This document shows, piece by piece, positions 52,087-60,452 of a stretch of 64,000 nt of DNA; positions within the stretch are counted from its first letter, which is position 1; each line of letters begins with the position of its first letter. This stretch comes from Saccharopolyspora oryzae (lineage in GTDB: Bacteria; Actinomycetota; Actinomycetes; Mycobacteriales; Pseudonocardiaceae). Location of the stretch: the NCBI RefSeq assembly GCF_027853915.1, contig NZ_JAQGLA010000011.1, forward strand, positions 62,001 to 126,000, given 5' to 3'. A program made the position numbers and the translations under genes. The notes under the pieces were generated by a model. It worked only from the letters and a program-made list of their open reading frames with translations, searched no databases and was not told where the DNA came from.

Positions 52087-52764
52087 TCAGTCCACTTTGT
52101 ACATCGGGTTGGGGAGCTTGACGCCCAGTTCGGCGTGGCCGCCGTCGAGGTCGGAGTTCTGGTCGCCGACGTTCAGCACGATCCGGTAGCCCTGGCGTTC
52201 GATGTCGGCCCGCGCTCCGCTCTTGTACGGCACCACCGACGGGTCGTGGTCGTCGGCCGGCCGCAGGTAGAGGGCTCCGAACTCCGAGTAGCCCTCCTCG
52301 CGGAGGTCCTGCTCGGTGGCCGTGCGCATCTCCGGGGCTTCCCGGCGGCCGGTGACGAAGAAGACCGCGACGCCGTTGGAGTTGGCGAACCGCACCAGGT
52401 CGCGCGTCGCGGCGATCGCGGTGGGCTGGCGGGACAGCACGTACTCGTCGAACGCGGCCTTGTCGTAGCCGAAGTCGTGGTCGGTCTCGTAGCCGTAGGT
52501 GGACAGGCTCGTCTCGTCGATGTCGAGCACGATCGCGGGCTTGTCCACGCCCTGCTTCAGCCGCTGGGCCAGGTAGTGCTGGCCGCGCTCGTCCTCGCGG
52601 GCGATGTCGGCGTCCCAGCGACCGGACTCGTGGTAGTCCACAATGGACTTCTTGAGGTCGGCCAGGTTCGGGAGCGGGTCGGCCGGTCCGGCGCCCTGCG
52701 CCGTGGCGCAACCGGAGACGAGCGCGCCCAGCAGGGCGATTGCGGCGAACGATCTGATGCGCAC
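52087..52764 (-). CDS. Secreted HAD-type (class B-like) acid phosphatase lipoprotein
   Basis: 225 residues. The signal peptide ends in a lipobox (LLGALVSGC, Cys19), so it is likely lipid-anchored outside the membrane. The HAD motif I is AIVLDIDETSLSTYGY (D81, D83); motif II lies in GVAVFFVTGRRE and motif III/IV in YKSGARADIERQGYRIVLNV GDQNSDLDGG. This is the acid phosphatase (HAD subclass IIIB) pattern and would release phosphate from organic phosphomonoesters, possibly nucleotides. The GTG start is seven bases after AGGAGG. A nucleoside hydrolase gene lies just upstream, separated by a hairpin and a 24-bp palindrome. Confidence 0.9.
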   Translation of the reverse strand: MRIRSFAAIALLGALVSGCATAQGAGPADPLPNLADLKKSIVDYHESGRWDADIAREDERGQHYLAQRLKQGVDKPAIVLDIDETSLSTYGYETDHDFGYDKAAFDEYVLSRQPTAIAATRDLVRFANSNGVAVFFVTGRREAPEMRTATEQDLREEGYSEFGALYLRPADDHDPSVVPYKSGARADIERQGYRIVLNVGDQNSDLDGGHAELGVKLPNPMYKVD

Positions 52765-52814
52765 GTGCGGAACCTCCTGGTGAGAAACCACGTCAGCAGC
52801 CTCGGAGAACCCGG

Positions 52815-52838
52815 TGTCGATTTCGTGCGAAATCGACA
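52815..52838. promoter_or_regulatory. 24-bp palindrome upstream of the phosphatase gene
   Basis: TGTCGATTTCG-TG-CGAAATCGACA, 11-bp arms, 51 bp before the GTG of the phosphatase gene. The position suits an operator or promoter-proximal hairpin. Confidence 0.45.
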
Positions 52839-52920
52839 GTCCTCCGCTGCGAGCCGGAGTTTCGCACGCTCGGCACGCCTGCGCCGGGGCCTTGCCGAAC
52901 TCGGCGGTTTCACGCCGCGC

Positions 52921-52965
52921 CAGTTGTGCCCAAAACTGCTCCCTGGCCGGTTTTGGGCACAACTG
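52921..52965. terminator. Hairpin, 16-bp perfect stem, after the nucleoside hydrolase gene
   Basis: CAGTTGTGCCCAAAAC and its exact complement flank a 13-nt loop. It starts nine bases beyond the hydrolase stop (minus strand) and separates it from the phosphatase gene. Confidence 0.65.
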
Positions 52966-52973
52966 TCACCCGA

Positions 52974-53951
52974 TCACGCGGCGCCGCGGGTCTCCTCCGC
53001 GCCGCAGAGGCGCTCGACCAAGCGCTCGCCGAAGGTGCGGTCGGTCTTCAGGACCACGCGCACGGTCGCGCTGGCGTCCGCCGGGAAACCGCGGTACTGG
53101 CCGCGGAGGTCGGCGACCGTCGTGCCTCGGGCCGGTCCGTCGCCGGTTTCGACGTCGACCGGGACGATCGGGGCCAGCAGCGGCTCGACGTCGCCCACCG
53201 CGATCGCCGCGGCCAGCGGGTCGTGGCAGGCGGCCTTGCGCTCGCCGAAGGCGTTCTTCGCGTAGAAGTCCAGGTACAGGTCCAGGATCGCGGCGGTGAA
53301 GGTCGTGACCGGGGAGCCGAAGTCGGCCAGCCGCTGCCGCTGCTCCTCGGTGATCGCCTCGGTCATGGTGGCGTCGAGCGGGACCAGCGTCACCGGCCAG
53401 CCGGCCCGCAGCACGATCCGCGCCGCTTCGGGGTCGTTGCTGATGTTCGCCTCGGCGGCCGGGGTGACGTTGCCCGGGTGCATCATCGCGCCGCCCATGA
53501 TCGTGACGTGCTTGACCAGGCGGGGCAGTTCCGGTTCCAGCTCCAGCGCGGCGGCCAGGTTCGTCAGCGGACCGACCGCGAGCAGGTGCACGGCGCCGGG
53601 GTTCTCCCGCGCCGTGCGCACGATCAGCTCGGCCGCCGGTTCGCCGATCGGCGCGACCGCCGGGACCGGCAGGTGCGTGTTGCCCAGGCCGTCCTCGCCG
53701 TGCACGTCCGGGGCGAGGTGCCGGTTGCCGCGCAGGTTGTGGGGCGCTCCGATGGCCACCGGGATGTCCGGGCGGCCGGCCAGCTCCAGCACCCGCAGCG
53801 TGTTCAGCGCCGCCGTTTCCGGATCGGTGTTGCCGAAAACCGTTGTCACCGCCCCGATCCGCACGCTCGGATCGGCCAGCAGGTACAGCAGTGCCAGCGC
53901 GTCGTCGATGCCGGTGTCGCAGTCGACGATCAGGATTTCCTCGGACGCCAT
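52974..53951 (-). CDS. Nucleoside hydrolase (IU-NH family)
   Basis: 325 residues. The N-terminal calcium-site motif is VDCDTGIDDALAL (D10, D16, D17); also present are AVTTVFGN, AVGPLTNLAAAL and MGGAMMHPGNVTPAAEANIS NDPEAA, with HDPLAAAIA containing the catalytic-side His near the C-terminus. It hydrolyses ribonucleosides to base and ribose. It lies 28 bp after the GntR gene in the same direction and is probably controlled by it. Together with cdd, add and deoA it extends nucleoside breakdown in this window. Confidence 0.95.
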   Translation of the reverse strand: MASEEILIVDCDTGIDDALALLYLLADPSVRIGAVTTVFGNTDPETAALNTLRVLELAGRPDIPVAIGAPHNLRGNRHLAPDVHGEDGLGNTHLPVPAVAPIGEPAAELIVRTARENPGAVHLLAVGPLTNLAAALELEPELPRLVKHVTIMGGAMMHPGNVTPAAEANISNDPEAARIVLRAGWPVTLVPLDATMTEAITEEQRQRLADFGSPVTTFTAAILDLYLDFYAKNAFGERKAACHDPLAAAIAVGDVEPLLAPIVPVDVETGDGPARGTTVADLRGQYRGFPADASATVRVVLKTDRTFGERLVERLCGAEETRGAA

Positions 53952-53979
53952 CGGTTGCGCGCCTTTCTGCTCTCGGTGC

Positions 53980-54717
53980 TCATCGGGATTGGCGCACCGG
54001 GATGCCGGGTGCGCCGCTGGGCAGCGCGTACTTCGCCGCGATCAGCGGAGTTCGCTCGACCGACACGACCTGGGTGATCAGCACGACCGGGGTGTCCGGT
54101 GACCGCCCGAAGACCTCGCCGCGGCGTCGACCGAGCACGGTCGCGGTCACCGAGCTGGCCCCGCTGAGCGGCAAGCCCGGATCGAGGGCGGAGGCCGCGT
54201 GCAGCATCGTGCGAGCTCCGCCTGCCGCCAGCGCCTCGGGAAGTGCCTGGTCGACGGCGGCCAGCGCCTCGTCGGGCACGCACCACTCCTCCACCAGGCA
54301 GCTCGGCACGCCGTCGACGGCGACCAGGCTCTCCCAGAAGCGGACTTCGCAGCGCGCCGGGACCAGCAGGTGCTGCATGACCAGGTCGGTCGGTTCCTCC
54401 ACCGCCCTGACCAGTGACCGGACCTCGACGTCGTCGGCGCCGAGCAGTTGCTCGATCGGTTGCAGCCGTTCGAAGCCGCGCCGGGCCGGGCGGTCGTTGA
54501 CGGTGCGCCCCACGCCGCGCCGGACGGTGATCACGCCGTCCTCCTGCAGCAGGATCAGCGCTTCGCGCAGTGCCGGCCGGCTCACCCCGAGGTCGGTGGC
54601 GAGCTCGGGTTCGGAGGGCAGCGTCGAGCCCGGCGGGTAGGTACCCCGCCGGATCGCCTCGACGATCCGCTCGTAGAGGTCCACGACCGGTCGTCGTTGC
54701 GGGCGCCTGGCCACCAT
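53980..54717 (-). CDS. GntR-family (HutC-like) transcriptional regulator
   Basis: 245 residues. N-terminal GntR winged HTH: DLYERIVEAIRRGTYPPGST LPSEPELATDLGVSRPALRE ALILLQEDGVITVRRGVG. The C-terminal UTRA-like ligand domain follows (EVRFWESLVAVDGVPSCLVE EWCVPD; TPLIAAKYALPSG). The ligand is probably a nucleoside or product, from the neighbouring hydrolase. Two TTGTCAGACA motifs lie upstream, fitting autoregulation. ATG at 54717. Confidence 0.92.
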   Translation of the reverse strand: MVARRPQRRPVVDLYERIVEAIRRGTYPPGSTLPSEPELATDLGVSRPALREALILLQEDGVITVRRGVGRTVNDRPARRGFERLQPIEQLLGADDVEVRSLVRAVEEPTDLVMQHLLVPARCEVRFWESLVAVDGVPSCLVEEWCVPDEALAAVDQALPEALAAGGARTMLHAASALDPGLPLSGASSVTATVLGRRRGEVFGRSPDTPVVLITQVVSVERTPLIAAKYALPSGAPGIPVRQSR

Positions 54718-54734
54718 GCCGAACTCCCTCGCTG

Positions 54735-54745
54735 TTGTCAGACAA
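54735..54745. promoter_or_regulatory. GntR operator (first copy)
   Basis: TTGTCAGACAA, a perfect inverted repeat around A, 18 bp before the GntR gene start. It fits the TNGTNNNACNA pattern of FadR-type GntR sites. Confidence 0.6.
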
Positions 54746-54809
54746 GCTAGGAGGGCTGGAGCCGCACGTCAAACCTTCTATGTGCCAAATCACCACGAAC
54801 GCCGTCGAC

Positions 54810-54820
54810 TTGTCAGACAG
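54810..54820. promoter_or_regulatory. GntR operator (second copy)
   Basis: TTGTCAGACAG, one base from the first copy, 75 bp away centre to centre. Paired sites could allow looping or serve the rightward gene at 55000. Confidence 0.5.
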
Positions 54821-54999
54821 GGTGTGCGCAACCGGACGAATCTTCGGCCTCGACCGATGAGATTCCGGTCCGGAGCTGGTCCAACTGGACGGACTGGCCT
54901 CGCGAGGTGCGCGCGAACGGAGTATGCAGTACCTCCGAGTGGTCGTCCCAAGCCCGGAAGCAGGCCGACGAGCTCGGCCGATGAGAACAGGAGCTAGCG

Positions 55000-56115
55000 A
55001 TGAGCCGCGTCCGAGTACTCGTCGGCACCCGCAAGGGTGCGTTCATCCTGACCGCAGACGGCAAGCGGCAGGACTGGGAGATCAGCGGGCCGCACTTCGG
55101 CGGCTGGGAGACCTACCACCTCAAGGGCTCCCCCGCCGACCCCGACCGGCTCTACGCCGCGCCGTCGCTGGGCTGGTTCGGCCAGCAGGTCCAGCGCTCC
55201 GACGACGGCGGCCGGACCTGGCAGCCGGTCGACAACCACTTCTCCTACGAGGGCACGACCGGCACCCACCAGTGGTACGACGGCAGCCAGCAGCCGTGGA
55301 AGTTCACCCGCATCTGGCACCTCGAACCGTCCCCCACCGACCCGGACACCGCCTACGCCGGGGCCGAGGACGCCGCCCTGTTCCGCACCACCGACGGCGG
55401 GCAGAGCTGGCACGAGCTGCCCGGCCTGCGCCAGCACGGATCGGCGTCCGGCTGGCAGCCCGGCGCCGGCGGCATGTGCCTGCACACGATCATCCAGGCC
55501 CCGGACGACGAGAACCGCTTCTACACCGCCATCTCCGCGGCGGGCGCCTTCCGCACCGACGACGGCGGCCAGACCTGGAAACCGATCAACCGCGGCCTGC
55601 ACTCGCAGGGCATCCCGGCACCGGAGGCCGAGGTCGGCCACTGCGTGCACCGCCTGGCGCTGCACCGGAACCGGCCGAACGTGCTGTTCATGCAGAAGCA
55701 CTGGGACGTGATGCGCAGCGACGACGCGGGCGAGTCCTGGTACGAGATCAGCGGCGATCTGCCCACCGACTTCGGCTTCCCGATCGACGTGCACGCGCAC
55801 GAACCGGACACCGTCTACGTGGTGCCGATCAAGAGCGACGAGCAGCACTACCCGCCGGAGGGCAAGCTGCGCGTGTACCGCAGCCGGACCGGCGGCGGCG
55901 AGTGGGAGCCGCTGACCACCGGACTGCCCCAAAGTCATTGCTACGTCAACGTTCTGCGCGATGCGATGGCGGTCGACTCGCTCGACGAGTGCGGCGTCTA
56001 CTTCGGCACCACCGGCGGTCAGGTGTACGCGTCGGCCGACGCCGGGGACAGCTGGCAGCCGATCGTCCGCGACCTGCCCGCGGTGCTCTCGGTGGAGGTG
56101 CAGACGTTGCCATGA
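55000..56115 (+). CDS. BNR/YVTN-type β-propeller protein
   Basis: 371 residues with Asp-box (BNR) motifs spaced along a β-propeller: [32 protein letters not shown] and SADAGDSW. Asp boxes occur in sialidases and photosystem assembly factors, but the catalytic residues of sialidases are not evident, and there is no signal peptide; it may be cytoplasmic and non-enzymatic. The start [19 protein letters not shown] is typical of a group of actinobacterial exo-α-sialidase-annotated proteins. Its last codon overlaps the next gene (ATGA). Confidence 0.88.
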   Translation: MSRVRVLVGTRKGAFILTADGKRQDWEISGPHFGGWETYHLKGSPADPDRLYAAPSLGWFGQQVQRSDDGGRTWQPVDNHFSYEGTTGTHQWYDGSQQPWKFTRIWHLEPSPTDPDTAYAGAEDAALFRTTDGGQSWHELPGLRQHGSASGWQPGAGGMCLHTIIQAPDDENRFYTAISAAGAFRTDDGGQTWKPINRGLHSQGIPAPEAEVGHCVHRLALHRNRPNVLFMQKHWDVMRSDDAGESWYEISGDLPTDFGFPIDVHAHEPDTVYVVPIKSDEQHYPPEGKLRVYRSRTGGGEWEPLTTGLPQSHCYVNVLRDAMAVDSLDECGVYFGTTGGQVYASADAGDSWQPIVRDLPAVLSVEVQTLP

Positions 56116-56411
56116 TCCGCGTCCGATTGCCCAACCACCTGCGAACGCTGGCCAGGATCGAGGACCGCGAGGTCGTCCTGGAAGTCGACGGCGAACCGAC
56201 GCAGCGCGCGGTGCTCGACGCGCTGGAAGCGCGGTTCCCGGTGCTGCGCGGCACCGTCCGCGATCACGAGACCAAGCAGCGCCGGGCGTTCATCCGGTTC
56301 TTCGCCTGCGAGCAGGACCTCTCGCACGAATCGCCGGACGCCCCGCTCCCGCCCCAGGTCACCGCCGGAGCGGAGCCCTACCTGATCGTCGGGGCGATGG
56401 CCGGCGGCTGA
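56112..56411 (+). CDS. MoaD/ThiS-like ubiquitin-fold protein
   Basis: 99 residues with a β-grasp pattern: [26 protein letters not shown], then [22 protein letters not shown] and a C-terminus [13 protein letters not shown]. The final Gly-Gly is what MoaD and ThiS need to form a thiocarboxylate or a conjugate. Its gene overlaps the BNR-propeller gene by four bases, so they probably act together. No E1-like MoeB/ThiF gene is in the window. Function unknown; sulfur carrier is the family role. Confidence 0.85.
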   Translation: MIRVRLPNHLRTLARIEDREVVLEVDGEPTQRAVLDALEARFPVLRGTVRDHETKQRRAFIRFFACEQDLSHESPDAPLPPQVTAGAEPYLIVGAMAGG

Positions 56412-56595
56412 TCCGGCTACGCATAGCGCGCACAGTTAACCGAAAGTGTGGTCGGCCAGCACGTCCCGGCGTGTTGGCCGTGCGCTCGACGGCGCCGGTG
56501 GAAGGTTTGCCGCGTCTCAGCGGCCGGGCCGCGAAAGCTCTGGCCCGCAGCCGTTTCGAGACCGAATGGCAGGCAGTCAGATCGGAGTTTCCGAA

Positions 56596-56901
56596 GTGCG
56601 TAACACGATTCGTTTCCTCCTGGCCGGAGCAGCTGCGACCGGGGTGCTCGCGATGGGCGCCGGCCCGGCGCTCGCCGCGAAGGACAAGAAGTCCGACGAC
56701 GACTCGGTCGTCACCTCCGCGTCCCAGGGCGGCAACGGCGGCCAGGGCGGCAACGGCGGTTTCGGCGCGAACGTCTGCCCGGCGATCGGCATCCTGGCCA
56801 AGGGCCAGGCCGAGTGCGGCGCGGGCAACGGCGGCGCGGCCAACGGCGGCGACGCGGAGTCGTACGCCGAGGACGACGGCCAGGACACCGAAGAGGAGTG
56901 A
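56596..56901 (+). CDS. Small secreted Gly/Asn-rich protein with one Cys pair
   Basis: 101 residues. Signal peptide RFLLAGAAATGVLAMGAGPA LAA, then KDKKSDDDSVVTSASQ, a GGNGGQGGNGGFG repeat, CPAIGILAKGQAEC (Cys 12 residues apart), GAGNGGAANGGDAESYAEDD and an acidic end DTEEE. It is clearly homologous to the gene at 57317, and less so to 57918. Two cysteines around a hydrophobic core, flanked by G/N-rich linkers, recall surface amyloids such as chaplins, though sequence similarity to them is not established. GTG after TCGGAG. Confidence 0.82.
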   Translation: MRNTIRFLLAGAAATGVLAMGAGPALAAKDKKSDDDSVVTSASQGGNGGQGGNGGFGANVCPAIGILAKGQAECGAGNGGAANGGDAESYAEDDGQDTEEE

Positions 56902-56938
56902 GCCGGTCAGCGGCACGAGATCCAGGAACGGAGCAAGA

Positions 56939-57217
56939 GTGATCACTTCTTTCCGCCTGCTCGGCAGCGCCGCCGTGCTCGGTCTCGGCGTGCTCGCCCC
57001 GAACGTTCTCACCATCCCCGCAGCAGTCGCCGACACCTCCGCCGACGCCACCCGCGGCACCGCGGGCGAGTCCGGAGAGGAAGGCAGCGGGACCAGCCTG
57101 TGCCGACCGATCTCGCTCACCGGCGGCTCGCTGGTCGCGCAGTGCTCGGCCGGGCCGAACGGTGCGAGCGCGGACGGTTCCGAGTCCGCCACCGCCGCGG
57201 GCGACGACGAGGGCTGA
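56939..57217 (+). CDS. Small secreted protein with one Cys pair
   Basis: 92 residues: signal peptide FRLLGSAAVLGLGVLAPNVL TIPAAVADT, then a Gly/Ser/Glu-rich spacer (RGTAGESGEEGSGT), CRPISLTGGSLVAQC with Cys 13 residues apart, and a Ser/Ala/Gly-rich acidic tail. It follows the previous secreted-protein gene by 37 bp, GGAG precedes the GTG, and a terminator follows. The overall plan (signal, spacer, single Cys loop, acidic end) matches its neighbour, although the sequence is not clearly homologous. Not a named family. Confidence 0.78.
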   Translation: MITSFRLLGSAAVLGLGVLAPNVLTIPAAVADTSADATRGTAGESGEEGSGTSLCRPISLTGGSLVAQCSAGPNGASADGSESATAAGDDEG

Positions 57218-57241
57218 ATCCTCGAGCACCAGCGCGAAAAC

Positions 57242-57270
57242 GGGTCGGCTCCCGCTGCGGGAGCCGACCC
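57242..57270. terminator. Terminator-like hairpin between convergent genes
   Basis: GGGTCGGCTCCC and its exact complement around GCTGC, between the secreted protein genes at 56939 (+) and 57317 (-). Confidence 0.75.
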
Positions 57271-57316
57271 ATTTCGTTGCGGCGGCCAGGAGGGAGCAAA
57301 TCTCCTGGCGCAGCGC

Positions 57317-57634
57317 TCACTTGTGGCGCTTGTACACCTTGTCGTGACTGTCGTCCTCGGCGTACGAATCCGCGTCTCCACCGTTCGCGCTGCCACCGTT
57401 GCCCGCGCCGCACTCCGCCGTAGCCGGAGCCAGCACACCGATCGCCGGGCAGATGTTGACGCCGAAACCACCGTTGCCGCCAGTTCCCCCGGCGCCACCC
57501 TCAGAAGCCGCGGTGACCGTGGAGTCGTCGTCGGACGACTCCTTGTCCTTCGCCGCGAACGCCGGGGACGCTCCCATGGCGAGCACGCCGGCCACGGAGA
57601 GGCCGGCGAACAAGGCACGCACAGTACTGCGCAC
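57317..57634 (-). CDS. Small secreted Gly/Asn-rich protein with one Cys pair (paralogue)
   Basis: 105 residues, homologous to the protein at 56596: signal peptide ALFAGLSVAGVLAMGASPAF AA, KDKESSDDDSTVTAASE, GGAGGTGGNGGFGVN, CPAIGVLAPATAEC, GAGNGGSANGGDADSYAEDD, and a differing basic end KVYKRHK. The same 12-residue Cys spacing is kept. It is convergent with its paralogue pair and shares the terminator at 57242. The GTG start is six bases after GGAG. Confidence 0.82.
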   Translation of the reverse strand: MRSTVRALFAGLSVAGVLAMGASPAFAAKDKESSDDDSTVTAASEGGAGGTGGNGGFGVNICPAIGVLAPATAECGAGNGGSANGGDADSYAEDDSHDKVYKRHK

Positions 57635-57917
57635 TGCAGACTCCAATCAGGATTGGGAACCACTGCTGTCCGGCGCCCCGCACCGAAATCCGCGGAAGAC
57701 GCCGTGATCAACGCGGGAACCCTCCCACCGGAACCTGCTGCGCTCCCCCAACGACATGCCGTCCGCGCTCCCGATCACCCGTAGGTGCGAACCAAATCCA
57801 TTGCCGTCGCAACGAAAACCCGGAGAACTTCAGGAAAAATGAAATGTGCCGACCCGCGGAACGGATCGGCACACTTCATCAACTGCGCATCACGGCGATG
57901 GTCGCCTCAAGGTCGCG

Positions 57918-58199
57918 TCAGTCGTTACCTGCGACGGAGGAGGCGTCGCCGCCGACACCGTTGCCGCCGTTACCGGCCGAAGCGTTCCCGCCGTCACCGC
58001 TCGACAGGACGCTCAGACCGCTGAGCACGTTCACACCCAGACCACCGTTACCACCGGTGCCGTTACCACCGGCTGCTTCGGACGTCGCGTTGTCGCCGTT
58101 GTCCTTTCCGTGCCCACCACTGGCGAACGCAGGCGAGCCGATGGCCAGCGCAGCGGCGCAAGCAGCGGTGACACCGATAAGACGAAGCGAAGTACGCAT
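57918..58199 (-). CDS. Small secreted Gly/Asn-rich protein without Cys in the mature part
   Basis: 93 residues: signal peptide LRLIGVTAACAAALAIGSPA FAS, then GGHGKDNGDNATSEA, GGNGTGGNGGLGVN, a hydrophobic VLSGLSVLSSG, and GGNASAGNGGNGVGGDASS. The GGNGxGGNGG(L/F)GVN motif and the GGDA segment match 56596 and 57317, but the paired Cys are replaced by a Ser/Leu core. ATG after GGGAG. It is divergent from the secreted protein gene at 58655. Confidence 0.8.
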   Translation of the reverse strand: MRTSLRLIGVTAACAAALAIGSPAFASGGHGKDNGDNATSEAAGGNGTGGNGGLGVNVLSGLSVLSSGDGGNASAGNGGNGVGGDASSVAGND

Positions 58200-58654
58200 C
58201 CTTTGACTCCCATCCATGATCGGATCATCGCCAGGTCGGCAGTATTTCCCGGAATTTTCCGGTATTTGGGGGTGCGCCGACCGGCAGGACATACGTTGCC
58301 ATCCATTCCTCGAGTTCCGCATTTCCAGCCACACCAAAGAGGACCTCCGTCCCCCCATGCGGCCAATCGATCACCCTGCGTCGTTCATGCGGCATATTCA
58401 CGAGAGCGCGGATGGACTGATCAGATGATGAAAGCGTCCTGCCGCAATAAGGATCACGAAGTAAGATCCCGCTCCCGATCACGGGATGATCAAGAACCGG
58501 ACACCGCCGAATCTCGTCCAGGCAAGGGACTTTCCCGCGGATCGACGCGCCCACCGGTGAACACCGAGGTCGACGATGTTCGCCGTGCGCGACGAGCGGT
58601 CCGGCTCTAGCGTTCATCAGCGATCCCGCACAGAAGTCCTGCAGGAGGCAGATC
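58200..58654. other. Intergenic region between divergent secreted-protein genes
   Basis: 455 bp with no gene I can support; base composition is less G+C-rich than the rest. It should hold two promoters. A small ATCCCG...CGGGAT inverted repeat lies near 58467. Nothing else recognised. Confidence 0.5.
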
Positions 58655-59047
58655 ATGGGAATTCGCCGCGAGGCAGCGGTTCTGCTGGCCGCGTTGGGAA
58701 CGCTGGCCGCCGGCAGCTCGGTCGTCGCCGCGACGGCCTGGGCCGGGCCGCCGCTGAACGTGGAGGTCGGTGAGGCGCAGTGCCTGCACGCCGACTCGCC
58801 GCTCATCCCCGCCCCGCTGAAGGGGGCCTATCCGATGGTCACGTTGAAGATGAGCAGCACGGCCAAGGAGAACGAGCGGACCGACTACTCGGTCGCGGTG
58901 AACGGCACCGAGCGCGCATTCGGCACGGTCGCCGGTGGCGGAACGGCCGTCAACAGCATCAGCGTGGACAACGGCAAGCCCTCCCGGGTCGTCGTCACCA
59001 GCGGGAAGTCCATCGTCCTCGACCGGATGGTGACCGGCCGCTGCTGA
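58655..59047 (+). CDS. Secreted protein of unknown function
   Basis: 130 residues: signal peptide AAVLLAALGTLAAGSSVVAA TAWA, then a β-rich domain (LNVEVGEAQC...YPMVTLKMSSTAKENERTDYSV AVNG...VDNGKPSRVVVTSGKSIVLD RMVTGRC). The two Cys, one near the start and one at the very C-terminus, could close the domain with a disulfide. It has an immunoglobulin-like strand pattern but no named family. GGAGGCAG precedes the ATG. A perfect terminator follows. Confidence 0.8.
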   Translation: MGIRREAAVLLAALGTLAAGSSVVAATAWAGPPLNVEVGEAQCLHADSPLIPAPLKGAYPMVTLKMSSTAKENERTDYSVAVNGTERAFGTVAGGGTAVNSISVDNGKPSRVVVTSGKSIVLDRMVTGRC

Positions 59048-59066
59048 TCGGGCCGACGGCGAACGA

Positions 59067-59103
59067 GAATCGGGGAGCAGACCACCGGTCTGCTCCCCGA
59101 TTC
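59067..59103 (+). terminator. Strong terminator
   Basis: GAATCGGGGAGCAGACC and its exact complement with a 3-nt loop, 19 bp after the secreted protein gene, followed by CCTTT. Confidence 0.8.
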
Positions 59104-59362
59104 CCTTTGTGACCGGGCAATTCCTGTTTTCCCTCCGAGCTGATGCCCGCTCGGACTGGAGGTGGTGGCTCCACCGAAACGAATCCGGTGAAGCCACCGA
59201 GAACGCGACGCAGGCAGCTCGCCGGGCCGAGTCACGCCCAGCACCCGAACCCGCCTTGGCTCCGAACCCGTGGAGTGCGCGAGGGGGGCCACGAGATCGG
59301 CGACTTTCACGCCACATTCCTTGCCTGCAACGGCAAGTCTTGAATCCGCTCCGACAGCGGGA

Positions 59363-59767
59363 TCAGAAGTCGAAGAACGCTCCGGTGCGGGCCTTGAGCT
59401 CGCAGGGGTTGGGAGCCGAGAGCTTGATCTCCACCGGCTTTCCGCGCCAGTTCCCCTTCGCCTCGGCGTTGACGTCCCGGCGGTCCTTGGTGCAGTTGTT
59501 CCCCGCCCGGGCGTCCAGGCGCTGGAGGTTGCCGTTGACGAGCTGGAGCTGGTTGCACGCCGCGGCCGCCTGCGGGTGGTTCCCGCCGACCGGATCGCAG
59601 TTCAGCGTCACCGTCCTGGTCTGCTGGTTGGATTCGGTGACCGTCAACGTGAAGGCGCTCTGCTCCGCGCTGTTGTCCGTTGCTGCCGCAGCGGCTCCGG
59701 GGACCAGCACTGCCACCGCGCACGCAACACCCGCTGCGGCCCGGCCGAGCAACCGAATATCGGACAT
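59363..59767 (-). CDS. Subtilisin inhibitor-like (SSI family) secreted protease inhibitor
   Basis: 134 residues: signal peptide VACAVAVLVPGAAAAA, then the SSI domain FTLTVTESNQQTRTVTLNCD PVGGNHPQAAAACNQL...GKPVEIKLSAPNPCELKART GAFFDF. Four Cys (57, 71, 92, 122) match the two disulfides of the family. By comparison with Streptomyces SSI, where the reactive P1 Met is two residues after the third Cys, P1 here is K94 (NCTKD). This predicts trypsin-like targets. GGAGG precedes the ATG. Probably protects the cell from its own or foreign proteases. Confidence 0.9.
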   Translation of the reverse strand: MSDIRLLGRAAAGVACAVAVLVPGAAAAATDNSAEQSAFTLTVTESNQQTRTVTLNCDPVGGNHPQAAAACNQLQLVNGNLQRLDARAGNNCTKDRRDVNAEAKGNWRGKPVEIKLSAPNPCELKARTGAFFDF

Positions 59768-60452
59768 TTCGCGTCATCCTCCGTCCGAGCGGAAAAACAA
59801 ACCCGTGTCTTCTTTACCGCACGGCAGACGATCTCTCCTGGCGAGCAAGGGATGATCACTGATCGGGCGGACCCGAACAGGTAATCGCAACGCACCGCTG
59901 AGCACGAAGCTGATCTGCGCGCTCGCGCGTAATCCCGCAGAACGTCGATCTCCACTATCCGGCGGCAACATCGACATCCGGCGCGACGGCCGGTGATCAC
60001 GAGTAACCCGATGGCGGCATGCCCTCAGGAATCCGACAGGATTACCCGGCTCCAGCTCGAACGGAGTGCGGGAGCGCAAGTCGAATCCGCGCGGCATCCG
60101 GCTAACCCACAGTGATCTCACGGCCCACCTGCACGGTGATCGAGCGCCGATCGCCTGACCCGGCATCTCGGCGCCGCTGAGGATCAACTGCGGAACGCCA
60201 GCGGCTCGCCCCTGACGGCGGTAATCATCGACGAACGATGCCAGGGCAATTCGAGTTCTCGATCACCGCATGAGGTGAGGGCGAACAATTCCGGGTTGCA
60301 CGCCGCTCTCCGGCAGCTAATGTTCCGGGTGTTCCCGCCGACCGCGGGATATCCCAGAAATCCCTACCAGGACCCGCGCTTTCACATGCTCGCGCATTGG
60401 CGCGCGGATTGATCCGGCACTACTCACCATTTGCAGGAAAGGTATTTCTGAT
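59768..60452. other. Long intergenic region between divergent genes
   Basis: 685 bp with no gene I can support; short open frames have neither typical codon use nor start sites. It must contain the promoters of the inhibitor and the gene at 60453 (ribosome-binding site AGGAAAGG near 60436). Nothing else recognised. Confidence 0.5.

Noticed and set aside
59774-60187. Possible gene in the long intergenic region
   Set aside because: Its translation has no domain-like pattern, no ribosome-binding site, and codon use unlike its neighbours.
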